Source: CAZMGV01 sp964621525 [NCBI: uncultured bacterium]
GTDB lineage: Bacteria > JAGRBM01
Length of the DNA stretch: 64,000 bases
Direction: 5' to 3'
Assembly: GCA_964621525.1 (NCBI GenBank)
Contig: CAZUMS010000004.1
Location: 62,001-126,000, forward strand
The position numbers and the translations under genes are program-made. The notes below the pieces were generated by a model that was given only the letters and a program-made list of their open reading frames with translations, did not search any database and was not told the origin of the DNA. Shown piece after piece: positions 37,953-46,602 of the stretch; the first letter of the stretch is position 1, and each line of letters starts with the position of its first letter.

Positions 37953-39274
37953 ACAACAGCCTGTGCAGCCTCGTGGCCGCTCAGAACCGCGCTCTCGATG
38001 GTCGCGGGCAGTCGCGTGCCCGTCCAGTCGCCCGCGAGAAAGAAACCCTTGCAGGCGGTGACAGGACCGGGCCTGATGGCATTGACGCCGGGGAACTGGG
38101 CGAACGTCGCCTCGCGGTCTTTCACCGCCACCGAGCGGAGCAGTTTCGCCCCTTTCGCCAGGGGGAATACCCGCTCCATCTCGCGGGCAGCGTCGGCGCA
38201 GATTTTCTCGTTTTTCACATCGAGTAACGTGCGGGCACCGCTCACGATCAGCGCGTAATGCCAGGTTTCGGGATTCTCGATGCCCAGGATCTTCGGCCGG
38301 TTGAAAACCCAGTGGATTGGACTCTCAAGCAGGGCGACGAACGCCTCGTCCGTCACCGGTCGGTCGTAAAAGAGGTTCACGCTCACGATGGGGGAACCCG
38401 AAAGCTCTTCCAGCCGGTCGTAGGGCGCCTCCCGGCGCATCTCCTCCGGCAGCAGCTTGAGCAGGGCGTTCGCCGGAACCGCCGCGATTACCCGGCCGGA
38501 CCGGAGTGTCTCCCCGTTTCTCAGTTCGACACCGGTCACGCGGTCCCCATCGAACCGGATCCCCGCCACGTGTGCCTGAGGGCGGAATTCCGTCCCCCGT
38601 GCCTTCAGCCAGTCGCGGGCCCGGCCCACATAGAGATCGCTGAGATGGGTCTTCGGGATCACGAGTCTTGAACCCGCTTTCGAGCCGAAGAACGCCCGGC
38701 GGAGCACTTCGCGCAGAAGGTCGGCGGACGCCCGGCGGGGCTCCTCGTTCAGGGTGGCGATCGTGATCGGGTCCCAGAGCACCGACTGGACGCGGGGCGG
38801 CTGGCCGAGCCGCGTGAGATAGTCCGTCACGCTTTCGTCGGCCTCAAGCACTTTCGGCCCGAACTGGAGATCCAGTCCCACGCGAAGCGTCGCCAGCCGC
38901 TCGCCCCAGGTGAGCAGGTTGAACGTGAACAGGCCGCCCAGAAGATGCAGCGGCGCCGGGAGATTGAGCGCCCGGAGCCGCCCTTCCCCCTTCGGGTCGC
39001 CGAGATAGCGGACCTCGAGGCCGTCCTGGACGGCGAGATCCTTCGCTGCCCCGATCCGTTCGAGGAATTTCAGGGTTTCCGTGTAGCAGCCCATGAGGAG
39101 ATGCTGTCCGTTGTCGACGCGGATGCCGGTGGAAGGGTCGTTGAAGGATGACGCCCGTCCGCCGCCGTCGGCCCGCATTTCGAGGACGACGGACTTCCGT
39201 CCCCGCTCCGCCAGTTCGCAGGCGGCTGCGAGCCCCGCGAAACCGCCGCCGACGATAATGACCGGTTCGTCCAC
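37940..39274 (-). CDS. hpnE: Hydroxysqualene dehydroxylase HpnE
   Basis: 444 residues. The FAD-binding motif IIVGGGFAGLAAACELAERG opens the protein, followed by GRASSFNDP and DNGQHLLMGCY, which distinguish HpnE from phytoene desaturases; the C-terminal GDWTGTRLPATIESAVLSG closes the FAD site. HpnE converts hydroxysqualene to squalene, the last of the HpnCDE steps that feed hopanoid synthesis. It lies directly downstream of hpnD and hpnC, 9 bases after the hpnD stop. No squalene-hopene cyclase gene is in the window. A decayed copy of its tail is at 36575-36645. Confidence 0.93.
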   Translation of the reverse strand: MDEPVIIVGGGFAGLAAACELAERGRKSVVLEMRADGGGRASSFNDPSTGIRVDNGQHLLMGCYTETLKFLERIGAAKDLAVQDGLEVRYLGDPKGEGRLRALNLPAPLHLLGGLFTFNLLTWGERLATLRVGLDLQFGPKVLEADESVTDYLTRLGQPPRVQSVLWDPITIATLNEEPRRASADLLREVLRRAFFGSKAGSRLVIPKTHLSDLYVGRARDWLKARGTEFRPQAHVAGIRFDGDRVTGVELRNGETLRSGRVIAAVPANALLKLLPEEMRREAPYDRLEELSGSPIVSVNLFYDRPVTDEAFVALLESPIHWVFNRPKILGIENPETWHYALIVSGARTLLDVKNEKICADAAREMERVFPLAKGAKLLRSVAVKDREATFAQFPGVNAIRPGPVTACKGFFLAGDWTGTRLPATIESAVLSGHEAAQAVVQAA

Positions 39275-39283
39275 GGAATCCGT

Positions 39284-40129
39284 TCAGGCCGCTTCGGGCA
39301 GGATGTAATGATGCCAGAGGACGCCGGTGAGTGCGGCGAGCTTGCCGGCCGCCGAGAGCTTCAGCGGCTTTCCGAGAACATCGTAACCGGATTCGACGAT
39401 CTTCCGCAGGACCCGGTGGTAGATCGCCCCCATGATCTCCGCGGCGATGAGGCGGCGGGGCTCGAGTTCCTGCTTTTCGCGTTCCGCTCTCGCGTAGTAG
39501 TCCTCGGCCCGCCGGGCGAACTGCTCGAACAGGGTTGTCATGGCGGGCGTGCGTTTCCCCGAAAGGATGTCCGCCTCCTGGACTCCGTGCTGGTCCAGCT
39601 CCCGGCGCGGGATATAGATGCGGCCCATACGGGCGTCCTCGCCCACATCGCGGAGGATGTTCGTGAGCTGGAGCGCGACACCGAGGTGCTCGGCGTAATC
39701 GCGGGTCTTCACGTTTTCGTAGCCGAAGATCTCGATACAGCTCTGGCCGACGGCGCTCGCCACCTTCGTGCAGTAAACGTAAAGGTCGTCGAACGTTTCG
39801 TAGCGGTCCCTTTCGAGGTCCATCGTGCAGCCGTCGATGATCTTCTGGAACGGCTCGCGCGAAAGCCGGAACCGGCGCACCGCCTGCTGGAGTGCCTTGC
39901 CAAGCGGCGTCAGCGGACGGCCGCTGAAGATGTTGTCCAGTTCTTCCTGCCATTCGCGGAGCTGGCGGCGTTTGTCGGCGTGAACGCCCGGTTCATCCAC
40001 GATGTCGTCCAGGATGCGGCAGTAGGTATAGACGAGCTGGAGCGCCTCGCGTTCCTCCTTCGGCAGGAAGAAGAATGCGGCGGCGAAGTTCGAGCTCTTG
40101 AACTCCTCGGTGGCCAGTTCACCCTTCAT
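39284..40129 (-). CDS. hpnD: Presqualene diphosphate synthase HpnD
   Basis: 281 residues, all-alpha squalene/phytoene synthase fold. The first Asp-rich motif is RILDDIVDE near residue 38 and the second is NILRDVGEDARMGRIYIP near 158, binding Mg and two farnesyl diphosphates. SSNFAAAFFFLPKEEREAL at the start is typical of HpnD. The enzyme joins two farnesyl diphosphates into presqualene diphosphate. Its ATG overlaps the hpnC stop by 4 bases (ATGA), and hpnE follows by 9 bases, so the three are one operon. Confidence 0.93.
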   Translation of the reverse strand: MKGELATEEFKSSNFAAAFFFLPKEEREALQLVYTYCRILDDIVDEPGVHADKRRQLREWQEELDNIFSGRPLTPLGKALQQAVRRFRLSREPFQKIIDGCTMDLERDRYETFDDLYVYCTKVASAVGQSCIEIFGYENVKTRDYAEHLGVALQLTNILRDVGEDARMGRIYIPRRELDQHGVQEADILSGKRTPAMTTLFEQFARRAEDYYARAEREKQELEPRRLIAAEIMGAIYHRVLRKIVESGYDVLGKPLKLSAAGKLAALTGVLWHHYILPEAA

Positions 40130-41097
40130 GCGGGGGCTCCTCCTGTGGCGGCACCGGCCGGAGCGGGGGGAAGCGCCGTACGGCTGCCGAGCGGAAGGAA
40201 GCTCCGGAACAGCAGCCGGAGCATATCCCGTCCGTTCAGGTACGGACGGTTGCGGAACACGTCATAGCCGCCGCTTCTCAGCTTCGAGGCAATCGTGACG
40301 CCGCCCAGCCACACCCAGCGGATCCAGAACGACAGCGGCCAGCGAAGCTCCGAGGCCAGGGGGCGGCCCTCGTCGAACAGGCGGCAGGCGGTCCGTGTCA
40401 GCTCGTCCATGAGCGAACGGAAGCCTTCCGTCGCGGCCCCGGCGGCGAGGTCGGCCTCGCTCACGCCGTGGGCGGCCATCCGGTCGCGGGGAACGTAGAT
40501 GCGGTCCCGCTCGCGCAGGTCCTTCTCCACGTCCTGCCAGAAATTCACGAGCTGGAGCGCCGTGCAGATCGAGTCCGAACAGCGGTCGAGGCGGGCGTCG
40601 GAATAGCCCCAGATCCGGAGCACGAGGCGCCCCACAGGGTTCGCCGACCGGCGGGCGTAGTCACGGACCTCGTCCATGCTTTCGTACCGGGCCTTCACCA
40701 CGTCCTGACCGAATGCCGACAGGAGATCATCGAACAGGGAGCGGGGAATCGAGAGCTCTTTTGCCGTCGCAGCAAGCGCCACAAAGACGGGGTGCGTGGC
40801 CGTTCCAGCAAAGGCCCCGTCGAGGTTCGACTTCCAGATACCGAGGTTCCGAAGCCTCTCGTCCGGAGTCAGCCCGGCCTTCGGGTAGTCCGGTTCGTCG
40901 GCAAGATCGTCAGCCGTCCGGGCAAATCCGTAGACAGCCGCCACGTGCCGCTGGCGCTTGCGTCCCAGGATGCGGCTCGCCACCGGGAAATTCTCGTAAT
41001 GGGACCGGGACATGCGCAGGCAGTAGGCATAGGCCTCGTCCACGGACGGGACCGGGCCTGTCCATTCGAGCGGAAACTGCATGGGGTCGAGCGCCAT
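40126..41097 (-). CDS. hpnC: Hydroxysqualene synthase HpnC
   Basis: About 323 residues from the ATG at 41097; a longer in-frame reading upstream has no family similarity. The sequence SHYENFPVASRILGRKRQRH near the start and FARTADDLADE (first Asp-rich motif) identify HpnC; the second motif is NFWQDVEKDLRERDRIYVP. HpnC turns presqualene diphosphate into hydroxysqualene. It is the first gene of hpnC-hpnD-hpnE. The upstream neighbours, exbD and exbB, end at a terminator at 41226-41254, so the hpn genes have their own promoter in 41098-41225, which I could not pinpoint. Confidence 0.93.
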   Translation of the reverse strand: MALDPMQFPLEWTGPVPSVDEAYAYCLRMSRSHYENFPVASRILGRKRQRHVAAVYGFARTADDLADEPDYPKAGLTPDERLRNLGIWKSNLDGAFAGTATHPVFVALAATAKELSIPRSLFDDLLSAFGQDVVKARYESMDEVRDYARRSANPVGRLVLRIWGYSDARLDRCSDSICTALQLVNFWQDVEKDLRERDRIYVPRDRMAAHGVSEADLAAGAATEGFRSLMDELTRTACRLFDEGRPLASELRWPLSFWIRWVWLGGVTIASKLRSGGYDVFRNRPYLNGRDMLRLLFRSFLPLGSRTALPPAPAGAATGGAPA

Positions 41098-41225
41098 ACG
41101 GGCAGACGGATTCCTCAGGAAAACCGGGCGGTTCCGGACTTCCGGCGCCACCGCTGCGGCCGCCGCCCCAGAGGCGGCATACCGGTCAGGAAATAGCCGA
41201 GCCCGCCGGTGCGGGCAAACAGAAA

Positions 41226-41254
41226 AACGGCCGCACCCGAAGGCTGCGGCCGTT
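41226..41254 (-). terminator. Rho-independent terminator of the exbB-exbD-exbD operon
   Basis: Stem aacggccgca with tgcggccgtt, loop of nine bases, followed on the minus strand by TTTCTGTTTG. It starts 29 bases after the stop at 41283. Confidence 0.85.
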
Positions 41255-41282
41255 CCTTGCCAAGGTCCTGAATGGTGGAGAA

Positions 41283-41825
41283 TCAGCCCTTTTTCTGGAC
41301 TGCCAGCGAGATATTTCCGTAACCGACTTCGCCGCACGTCGCCATGATCTTCATGAGAATGTCGAAGGGAATCTCCTTGTCGGAGGTGATGATGATCTCA
41401 CCCTTGAACTCGGAACCTTCGATACCGGCAGCCGACCAGGATTCGGACTGGGCCCGTTTCTTGTCGAGAATGTCCTTGAGACCGGGAATCACCAGCGAAT
41501 CCTTCATCGCCGACACGTCGGAGATGTTGGCGACGGGATAACCCTCGACCGTCAGCACCTGGCTGGAGACGGCAACCGCCACCGCCGCCTTCAGGCCCTT
41601 TTCGGACACCGACTGCGGGAGCGTGACATCCGACGGGACGCTGAGCGTCGGGTCGGCGGAGAAGCTCTGGATCAGGAAGATCACGAGCACGACCATGAAG
41701 TCCACGAGCGGCGTCAGCGGAAGATCGGAGACGGCCATTCTTTTGCCGCCGTGACCGCTGCGCTTCAGGAAGCCTTTTCTACCACCGCCGCCGGCTTCCG
41801 GCATCGGGGCTGCACCGGCACCCAT
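41283..41825 (-). CDS. ExbD/TolR-family proton-channel subunit (second copy)
   Basis: 180 residues. One membrane helix at about residues 38-58 contains the key Asp in LTPLVDFMVVLVIFLIQSF, the residue protonated in ExbD/TolR motors. The rest is periplasmic and ends in EVGYGNISLAVQKKG, the usual ExbD finish. The N-terminal 28 residues are Gly-rich and basic, longer than in ExbD of Escherichia coli. It follows the other exbD by 31 bases. No TonB, TolA or other transducer is adjacent. Confidence 0.88.
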   Translation of the reverse strand: MGAGAAPMPEAGGGGRKGFLKRSGHGGKRMAVSDLPLTPLVDFMVVLVIFLIQSFSADPTLSVPSDVTLPQSVSEKGLKAAVAVAVSSQVLTVEGYPVANISDVSAMKDSLVIPGLKDILDKKRAQSESWSAAGIEGSEFKGEIIITSDKEIPFDILMKIMATCGEVGYGNISLAVQKKG

Positions 41826-41856
41826 ACCTCAGTCTCCTCAATAAACAGCCGGGCCC

Positions 41857-42333
41857 TTACTGGGCCGGCTGGCTCTGGTCGTTCCAGGGAGCGAGCGAAA
41901 TCGCGTCGAACCGCAGCTTCACGGCCACGTCCATCGTGTTAACGAGTTTCTCGTAACCGATGGCGGGGTCGCTCGCGATGATGATTTCGTGCTCGTCCGG
42001 ATACGCGTCCCGCACCTTCTGCAGGGCTTCGTTCAGCTTGACCGTGTCGTACTTGCCGTCCGCCGTCAGGGGGATCTCCGGCAGCCCGCCGCCAGAGGCG
42101 ACGACGCCGTAACCCGTCTTCTTGACCACGACCGTCAGGGACAGGGGCGGTGCATTGCTGTCAGACGCAGCGCCGCCGCCACCGGCCTTGGGCAGGTTGA
42201 TCTCGATCTGGCTGATCTGGACCCACACCGCCGTCATGATGAGGAAGCAGATGCAGACGGAAAGCAGATCGATGAAGGGCACCAGATTGATCGGTGCATC
42301 CAGCGACCGCACGCCTTTGGAATGCTTACCCAT
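41857..42333 (-). CDS. ExbD/TolR-family proton-channel subunit (first copy)
   Basis: 158 residues. The membrane helix begins at about residue 16 as INLVPFIDLLSVCICFLIM, with the functional Asp present. The periplasmic part has INLPKAGGGG, a Gly-rich break, and ends KLRFDAISLAPWNDQ. With the second ExbD and ExbB it forms an ExbB-ExbD-ExbD set, the arrangement used by several proton-driven envelope machines (TonB, Tol, gliding motors). It lies 45 bases downstream of exbB. Confidence 0.9.
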   Translation of the reverse strand: MGKHSKGVRSLDAPINLVPFIDLLSVCICFLIMTAVWVQISQIEINLPKAGGGGAASDSNAPPLSLTVVVKKTGYGVVASGGGLPEIPLTADGKYDTVKLNEALQKVRDAYPDEHEIIIASDPAIGYEKLVNTMDVAVKLRFDAISLAPWNDQSQPAQ

Positions 42334-42378
42334 GGATTCGCTTTCCTGATGGAACCGCGAGAAACGCCCGGAGGCGGA

Positions 42379-43026
42379 TCAGGCGGCTTCCTTCTCGGAG
42401 ATGCGCTCCAGGAAGTCCGACACCGAGGCCGACACCGTTTCGATGTCGCCCGTCACGGCGATGGTCTTCGAGGAGACGATCGAGAACGCCACGAGGCAGG
42501 GGATCGCGACGCCGATTCCGAAGGCCGTGCAGTTCATGGCTTCGGAGATCGAGAGCGCGAGGATTTCGGCCTTCTTGGACGCTTCGGCGCCGCCGACGGC
42601 CGCGAACGCGCCGATCAGACCGATAATCGTTCCGAGCAGCCCGAGCAGTGTCGAGACGTTGCCGATCATGGCGAGGTAGCCGGTCCGCTTCTCGAGAACC
42701 GGGAGGTTCGAGATCGCCGCGATGTCCATGGCTTCCTTGAACTTGGGGTCGCCCGCACGGAACTGCACGAGGCCGGCCCGCAGGATGTTAGCCAGCGGGT
42801 GATCGCGCTCCTGGAGCCACGCAATGGCGCCATCGATATTGCGCTCCGAGAGGAACTTCTTGATCGTTCCCATATACTCTTCCTTGTCAAACTTGGCCTT
42901 CAGCCAGATGACGTAGAAGCGCTCGCAGAAAATCGCGAAAGCGATGGCACCGGCGCTGGCGATGCCGTGCATCATCCATCCGCCTTCGTGATAGTGTTCG
43001 CCAGCAACGGCCAGGAATTCGTTCAT
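42379..43026 (-). CDS. MotA/TolQ/ExbB-family proton-channel protein
   Basis: 215 residues with three membrane helices: about residues 17-40, 120-145 and 160-185. The conserved core GNVSTLLGLLGTIIGLIGAF and EAMNCTAFGIGVAIPCLVAF are the ExbB/TolQ signature. The cytoplasmic stretch between helix one and two (about 45-110) is charged. It forms the pentameric stator around an ExbD dimer and uses the proton gradient. It is first in the operon; 320 bases separate it from the divergent gene at 43347. Which transducer it powers is unknown. Confidence 0.9.
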   Translation of the reverse strand: MNEFLAVAGEHYHEGGWMMHGIASAGAIAFAIFCERFYVIWLKAKFDKEEYMGTIKKFLSERNIDGAIAWLQERDHPLANILRAGLVQFRAGDPKFKEAMDIAAISNLPVLEKRTGYLAMIGNVSTLLGLLGTIIGLIGAFAAVGGAEASKKAEILALSISEAMNCTAFGIGVAIPCLVAFSIVSSKTIAVTGDIETVSASVSDFLERISEKEAA

Positions 43027-43222
43027 GGGGCTTGGTTACTCCTCGACAAGTAGTTGCTCCAGCCGTTCAGGGCGGAAACCTGCCGTCAAATCTCCCGTTT
43101 TCAGGGAGTCCGGCGCAGTTTCCTGCCGCAAATTGCGCCCGCTGGTGTCCTCTTTAACATCCGAAGCATAACGGCAGGTATGCCGGGAAACTCGGAACGT
43201 CGTCAGGCTCGCAGGCGCGGGT

Positions 43223-43251
43223 TTGACGGCTTGGAGTCGGGCCTTTATAAA
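43223..43251 (+). promoter_or_regulatory. Promoter of the exported protein gene at 43347
   Basis: TTGACG and TATAAA are exactly 17 bases apart, giving a start point about 85 bases before the ATG. It lies in the 320-base divergent gap to exbB (43027-43346); no gene or clear exbB promoter is seen in the remainder. Confidence 0.75.
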
Positions 43252-43346
43252 TAACCGCACGGCCCTCCGTCAAACGGGATCTACCGGGAAATTCGCGTGT
43301 TTCCGGCAGTTTCCGCCCCGATCCGACCCGAAAGGCAGAAATTCCC

Positions 43347-44054
43347 ATGACAGTATCGATCCGTTTTACCCAATGGGCAGCCCCCCGTCTGGCAATGGCG
43401 GGACTTCTCGCGGCGGCGCTCCTTGGGTCCGGGCCCCTTCCTGCCCGTGCGGAAGCCGCCAAAGCACCGGCTGCCAAAAGCAAAAAGGACAAGCCGGTTG
43501 CCGGAGCGAAAGCAGGGGCCGCCGCCAAGGACAAGGACGGCATACCCAAGCAGGGAACCCCTGAATATGAAGAATGGCTGAAGGTGAAATACCGGATTCT
43601 GGACCGGTTCGGCCGCGAGAACGCCGTTCCCCCCCAGGATTTCTGGAAGGACTATCCGCCGTTCACGTCCAAGATTCTCGCTGAAATCGCCCGGGAGCCG
43701 AAGTCCGGGCAGCAGCCCCGGGTTTCGGCCCTTTTTTCACTGGCATATTTCCCCTCGGCCAAAGAATCTTTTGCCACCTGCAGGGATATCGCGACCAGCG
43801 AAACCGAAGCCAAGTTCTTCAGGGATGCGGCCGTGGGCTGTATCGCCGAAGGCTTCCCGGAGAGGGCCGTGCCCGTCTTCAAGCCGCTGGCCGAGAGCAA
43901 GGACCTCGGCACCCGGATGTCGGCCATCGCCGGCCTCGCCAAGCTGAAAACGAAGGAAGCCGACGATGTGCTGAAGAAGATCCGTCCCAAGGTGACGGAA
44001 CCGGTCCTTCAGATGATCATCGACCAGCGGCTCAAGGAAGCGGCGGGCGGCTGA
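43347..44054 (+). CDS. Exported HEAT-like protein of unknown function
   Basis: 235 residues. A long signal peptide ends near LPARAEA at about residue 36, followed by a Lys/Ala-rich tract (KAPAAKSKKDKPVAGAKAG). From about residue 70 the sequence is helical, with ISETEAKFFRDAAVGCIAEG-like and MSAIAGLAKLKTKEADDVLKK segments that look like HEAT or armadillo-type repeats. Two Cys near residues 145 and 163 might pair. A good promoter is at 43223-43251. It sits between the exb operon and the Ala/Pro-rich protein at 44067, convergent with the latter at 12 bases. The role is unknown. Confidence 0.75.
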   Translation: MTVSIRFTQWAAPRLAMAGLLAAALLGSGPLPARAEAAKAPAAKSKKDKPVAGAKAGAAAKDKDGIPKQGTPEYEEWLKVKYRILDRFGRENAVPPQDFWKDYPPFTSKILAEIAREPKSGQQPRVSALFSLAYFPSAKESFATCRDIATSETEAKFFRDAAVGCIAEGFPERAVPVFKPLAESKDLGTRMSAIAGLAKLKTKEADDVLKKIRPKVTEPVLQMIIDQRLKEAAGG

Positions 44055-44066
44055 AGCGGGTAACGC

Positions 44067-45056
44067 TCACGGATTCGCGATCGCGACGTCCACCTTCACC
44101 GCTCCGGCTTCGGTCGAGAAATTGACCGTACGGACGGCGAAGGGCAGATCGTCGATCGAAATCTTCAGGCTGTCGAGGTCTTTCGTGAGGCGTTCGGGCG
44201 AAGTCCGGTACTCGCCGTCCACGAAATAGGGGACTTTGCCGTTCAGTGCCTTCAGGATCGCCGCCGTCACATCCCCGGCGGACGAGAACGACACGTTCTT
44301 CACCAGATTGAGATCGAGCCGCCAGGTCCGGTCGGTTTCAAAGCCGCGGGCGGCCAGCGTCCGGCGTACCTCGCCGAGATCGCACGAGAACTCGATCTCG
44401 AGCCCTTCGGGCTGCTCTTTAGCCGGGGCGGCTTTCAACGCCTTGTCGATAGCCGCCTGGACGGCGGACTTTCCGGCGGATGACAGCGACTTCACGCCGT
44501 CGTTGAGCGGCAGGGCGTAGAACACGGCGGCGACGAGATCCTCGGCGGCGGCCGAACGCATTTTTGCCTGCACTTCTCCCCGAACGACGACCTTCGAGAC
44601 GCCCTTCTGGCTCACGTTTTTAGAAGCCACCCGGGTCGGCCACTTCTTCACCGGGGCTTCGGCGGGTGCCGACGCCGGTGGAGCGGCCGGTTCCGGGACC
44701 GCCGGTGCAGTGGCAGGCACTGGTGCGGCGGTAATCGCAGGGGCTGGCGCAGGAGCAGCGGCAATGGCGGATGCCGAAGCCGGTGCTGAAGCCGCCGGAA
44801 CCGAAGCTGCCGGAACGGCTGGTTCGGTGGCGGCGGCCGGAGCCGACGTGGCAGGCTGGGCTTCGGCTGGCGGCGCAGCTGGAGGGGCTTCAGTAGAGGG
44901 AGCCGCCGTATCCGGCTTCTTCCCGACATACCAGGACGACGACGGATTGCTGAACGACTGGAACGCCACCCCGCCGATGCCAAGCGCGGCAACGAGGGTC
45001 AGTGCAGCGAGCGTCATCGGACCGGCGGCGGACGGTTTTGCGGCTGTCTGAGCCAT
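44067..45056 (-). CDS. Membrane-anchored Ala/Pro-rich periplasmic protein
   Basis: 329 residues. An N-terminal anchor (MTLAALTLVAALGIGGVAF, about 14-32) is not followed by a cleavage site, so the protein is held in the inner membrane facing the periplasm. Residues ~45-145 are a low-complexity Ala/Pro/Glu tract like those that span the periplasm in TonB or TolA. The C-terminal ~180 residues start after VKKWPTRVASKNVSQK and form a mixed domain with FSCDLGEVRRTLAARGFET and KVPYFVDGEYRTS. It lacks the TonB YP signature. A link to the ExbBDD motor nearby is possible but not shown. Confidence 0.75.
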   Translation of the reverse strand: MAQTAAKPSAAGPMTLAALTLVAALGIGGVAFQSFSNPSSSWYVGKKPDTAAPSTEAPPAAPPAEAQPATSAPAAATEPAVPAASVPAASAPASASAIAAAPAPAPAITAAPVPATAPAVPEPAAPPASAPAEAPVKKWPTRVASKNVSQKGVSKVVVRGEVQAKMRSAAAEDLVAAVFYALPLNDGVKSLSSAGKSAVQAAIDKALKAAPAKEQPEGLEIEFSCDLGEVRRTLAARGFETDRTWRLDLNLVKNVSFSSAGDVTAAILKALNGKVPYFVDGEYRTSPERLTKDLDSLKISIDDLPFAVRTVNFSTEAGAVKVDVAIANP

Positions 45057-45112
45057 GGATGGCTGTTTTTACCGCGAGAAGCCCCACAGGAGCAAGGTTG
45101 CAGAAAAGAGTT

Positions 45113-45143
45113 GGGCGCTCCGGGCCGGGAACCCGGAGCGCCC
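45113..45143 (-). terminator. Rho-independent terminator of the porin gene
   Basis: A perfect 12-base-pair stem, gggcgctccggg with cccggagcgccc, loop ccgggaa, followed on the minus strand by AACTCTTTTCTG. It lies between the porin stop at 45196 and the start of the next gene at 45056. Confidence 0.88.
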
Positions 45144-45195
45144 TGTGGACTTGAAGGGACACACCCTGGTGAGAGGGTGATGGGGTGCTAACCGC

Positions 45196-46602
45196 TTACC
45201 AGTCGGCCTGGATGCGCGACTGGAACACGTTCAGGCTGCCCTTGGGCATGAAGAGCGTGAGCGAATCGGAATCCTTCACCGTGACGTAGGTCCAGTTGTT
45301 CTTCAGGGTGAAGTTCGGGGTCATGTACCAGTTCAGTGCGACGGTGAAGTCGTTCATCTTGCCGCCGTCACCACCTATGAAGTTCAGGGGACCGGCAGGC
45401 AGGGCCACCTGATCGGCACCCGCATCGCGCGGACCGGCAAGCGCCGTGGCCGAACGGCCAGGGGCGTTCTTGTCCTTGAAGTCGGTCTGGGCCCAGCGCA
45501 GCGCCAGTTCCCACGCGCCGATGCCGCCGTCGACGATCGCGTTCTCTTTCAGCTTGGGGCGGTCGAAAGTGCCGCCCTTATAGGCGCGGTAGCCGTTGTA
45601 CATCAGGCCGCCCTGGAGGTAGTAACCCCAGAGAGTCGGGTTCCCCATGCCGCGGCGGTTCACCTTGGTGATGTCGTACTCACCCTGCAGCGACACCGAG
45701 ATGTTCTCGAAGTTCTGCTGGGCGGCCAGTTCAAACCCGAAGATATTGACGGCTTTCACCGAGCCGAGGCCCGCGCCATTCACCACGCTGGCCGGAGTCA
45801 GCTGGCCCATCGTGCCGGTCTGGATCAGCGTCGAGCCCTGATTGAACGCCGGCTTCGCGGAGAACGACACCGAGTCCACTTGCGGCGACTTCCAGCTGTA
45901 GGCGAAGCCGAGGTGCAGGAGTTCCTTGCCGCCGTCTTCGAGCAGGGGCGCCCAGGTCATGCGGGTCGTCCAGTTGTGGGCCGTATCGTCGGCGACCGAA
46001 AGCCGGTGGTTCGCACCGGTTTCACGGAAGATACCGGTCGTGATTGTCGCCGTCTTGTTCAGCAGGCTGGTGTTGGCGATCGAGATACCCATGTTCCGGG
46101 CCGGAGCGAAGGCGCCGGTCACGGACGACCGCTCCAGGAACGTGATAAAGCGGCTGGAGGTCAGCTCTTCCAGCGAGAACGGCTCCTTAAAGTGACCGAT
46201 CTTGATATCCAGGTCGCCCGGCAGCTTCTTGAGCGCAATGAACGCATCCTCGAAGGTCGCGGCATTGCCGGCGAAGTTCGGCTGGAACTTCACTTCAAAG
46301 TGCTTGTAAACGGTGCAGCTCATGTCGAGACGGCCGGTACGAATATTCGTGCCGTCCTTCATCGGGTAGCCGTCCTTGGGGAGGGGGAGGATGGCGCCGT
46401 TGGCGGCCTCCATCTTCTTGTCGGCGACCTGCCAGTACCAGTCGAAGTAGATACGGCCGCCGATGGCGCAGCTGGCCTCATCGCTCTTCAGCTTGATGCC
46501 GTCTTTCCATTCGACCTTGAAGTCGCCTGCGTTGGCCACGGCCGAGGTGGCGAGTACCATACCCGCCGCGAGCCATGCCTTGAGCCTGTTCTTCGTGTCC
46601 AT
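45196..46602 (-). CDS. Phosphate-selective porin O/P family outer-membrane protein
   Basis: About 468 residues from the ATG at 46602, which has a GGGAG site and opens a signal peptide ending SAVANAGD. The mature protein is a beta barrel: alternating aromatic and polar strands throughout, ending in the aromatic ...QSRIQADW expected of outer-membrane proteins. Landmarks of the OprP/OprO family are GRIYFDWYWQV, HFEVKFQPNFAG and GHFKEPFSLEELTSSRFITF. Ion specificity cannot be read; phosphate selectivity is known only for the named members. It is monocistronic with a strong terminator. Confidence 0.9.
   Translation of the reverse strand: MDTKNRLKAWLAAGMVLATSAVANAGDFKVEWKDGIKLKSDEASCAIGGRIYFDWYWQVADKKMEAANGAILPLPKDGYPMKDGTNIRTGRLDMSCTVYKHFEVKFQPNFAGNAATFEDAFIALKKLPGDLDIKIGHFKEPFSLEELTSSRFITFLERSSVTGAFAPARNMGISIANTSLLNKTATITTGIFRETGANHRLSVADDTAHNWTTRMTWAPLLEDGGKELLHLGFAYSWKSPQVDSVSFSAKPAFNQGSTLIQTGTMGQLTPASVVNGAGLGSVKAVNIFGFELAAQQNFENISVSLQGEYDITKVNRRGMGNPTLWGYYLQGGLMYNGYRAYKGGTFDRPKLKENAIVDGGIGAWELALRWAQTDFKDKNAPGRSATALAGPRDAGADQVALPAGPLNFIGGDGGKMNDFTVALNWYMTPNFTLKNNWTYVTVKDSDSLTLFMPKGSLNVFQSRIQADW

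Noticed and set aside
44067-45056. Naming the Ala/Pro-rich protein TonB
   Set aside because: The C-terminal YP signature and the characteristic Pro-Lys/Pro-Glu repeats are missing; only the outline is similar.
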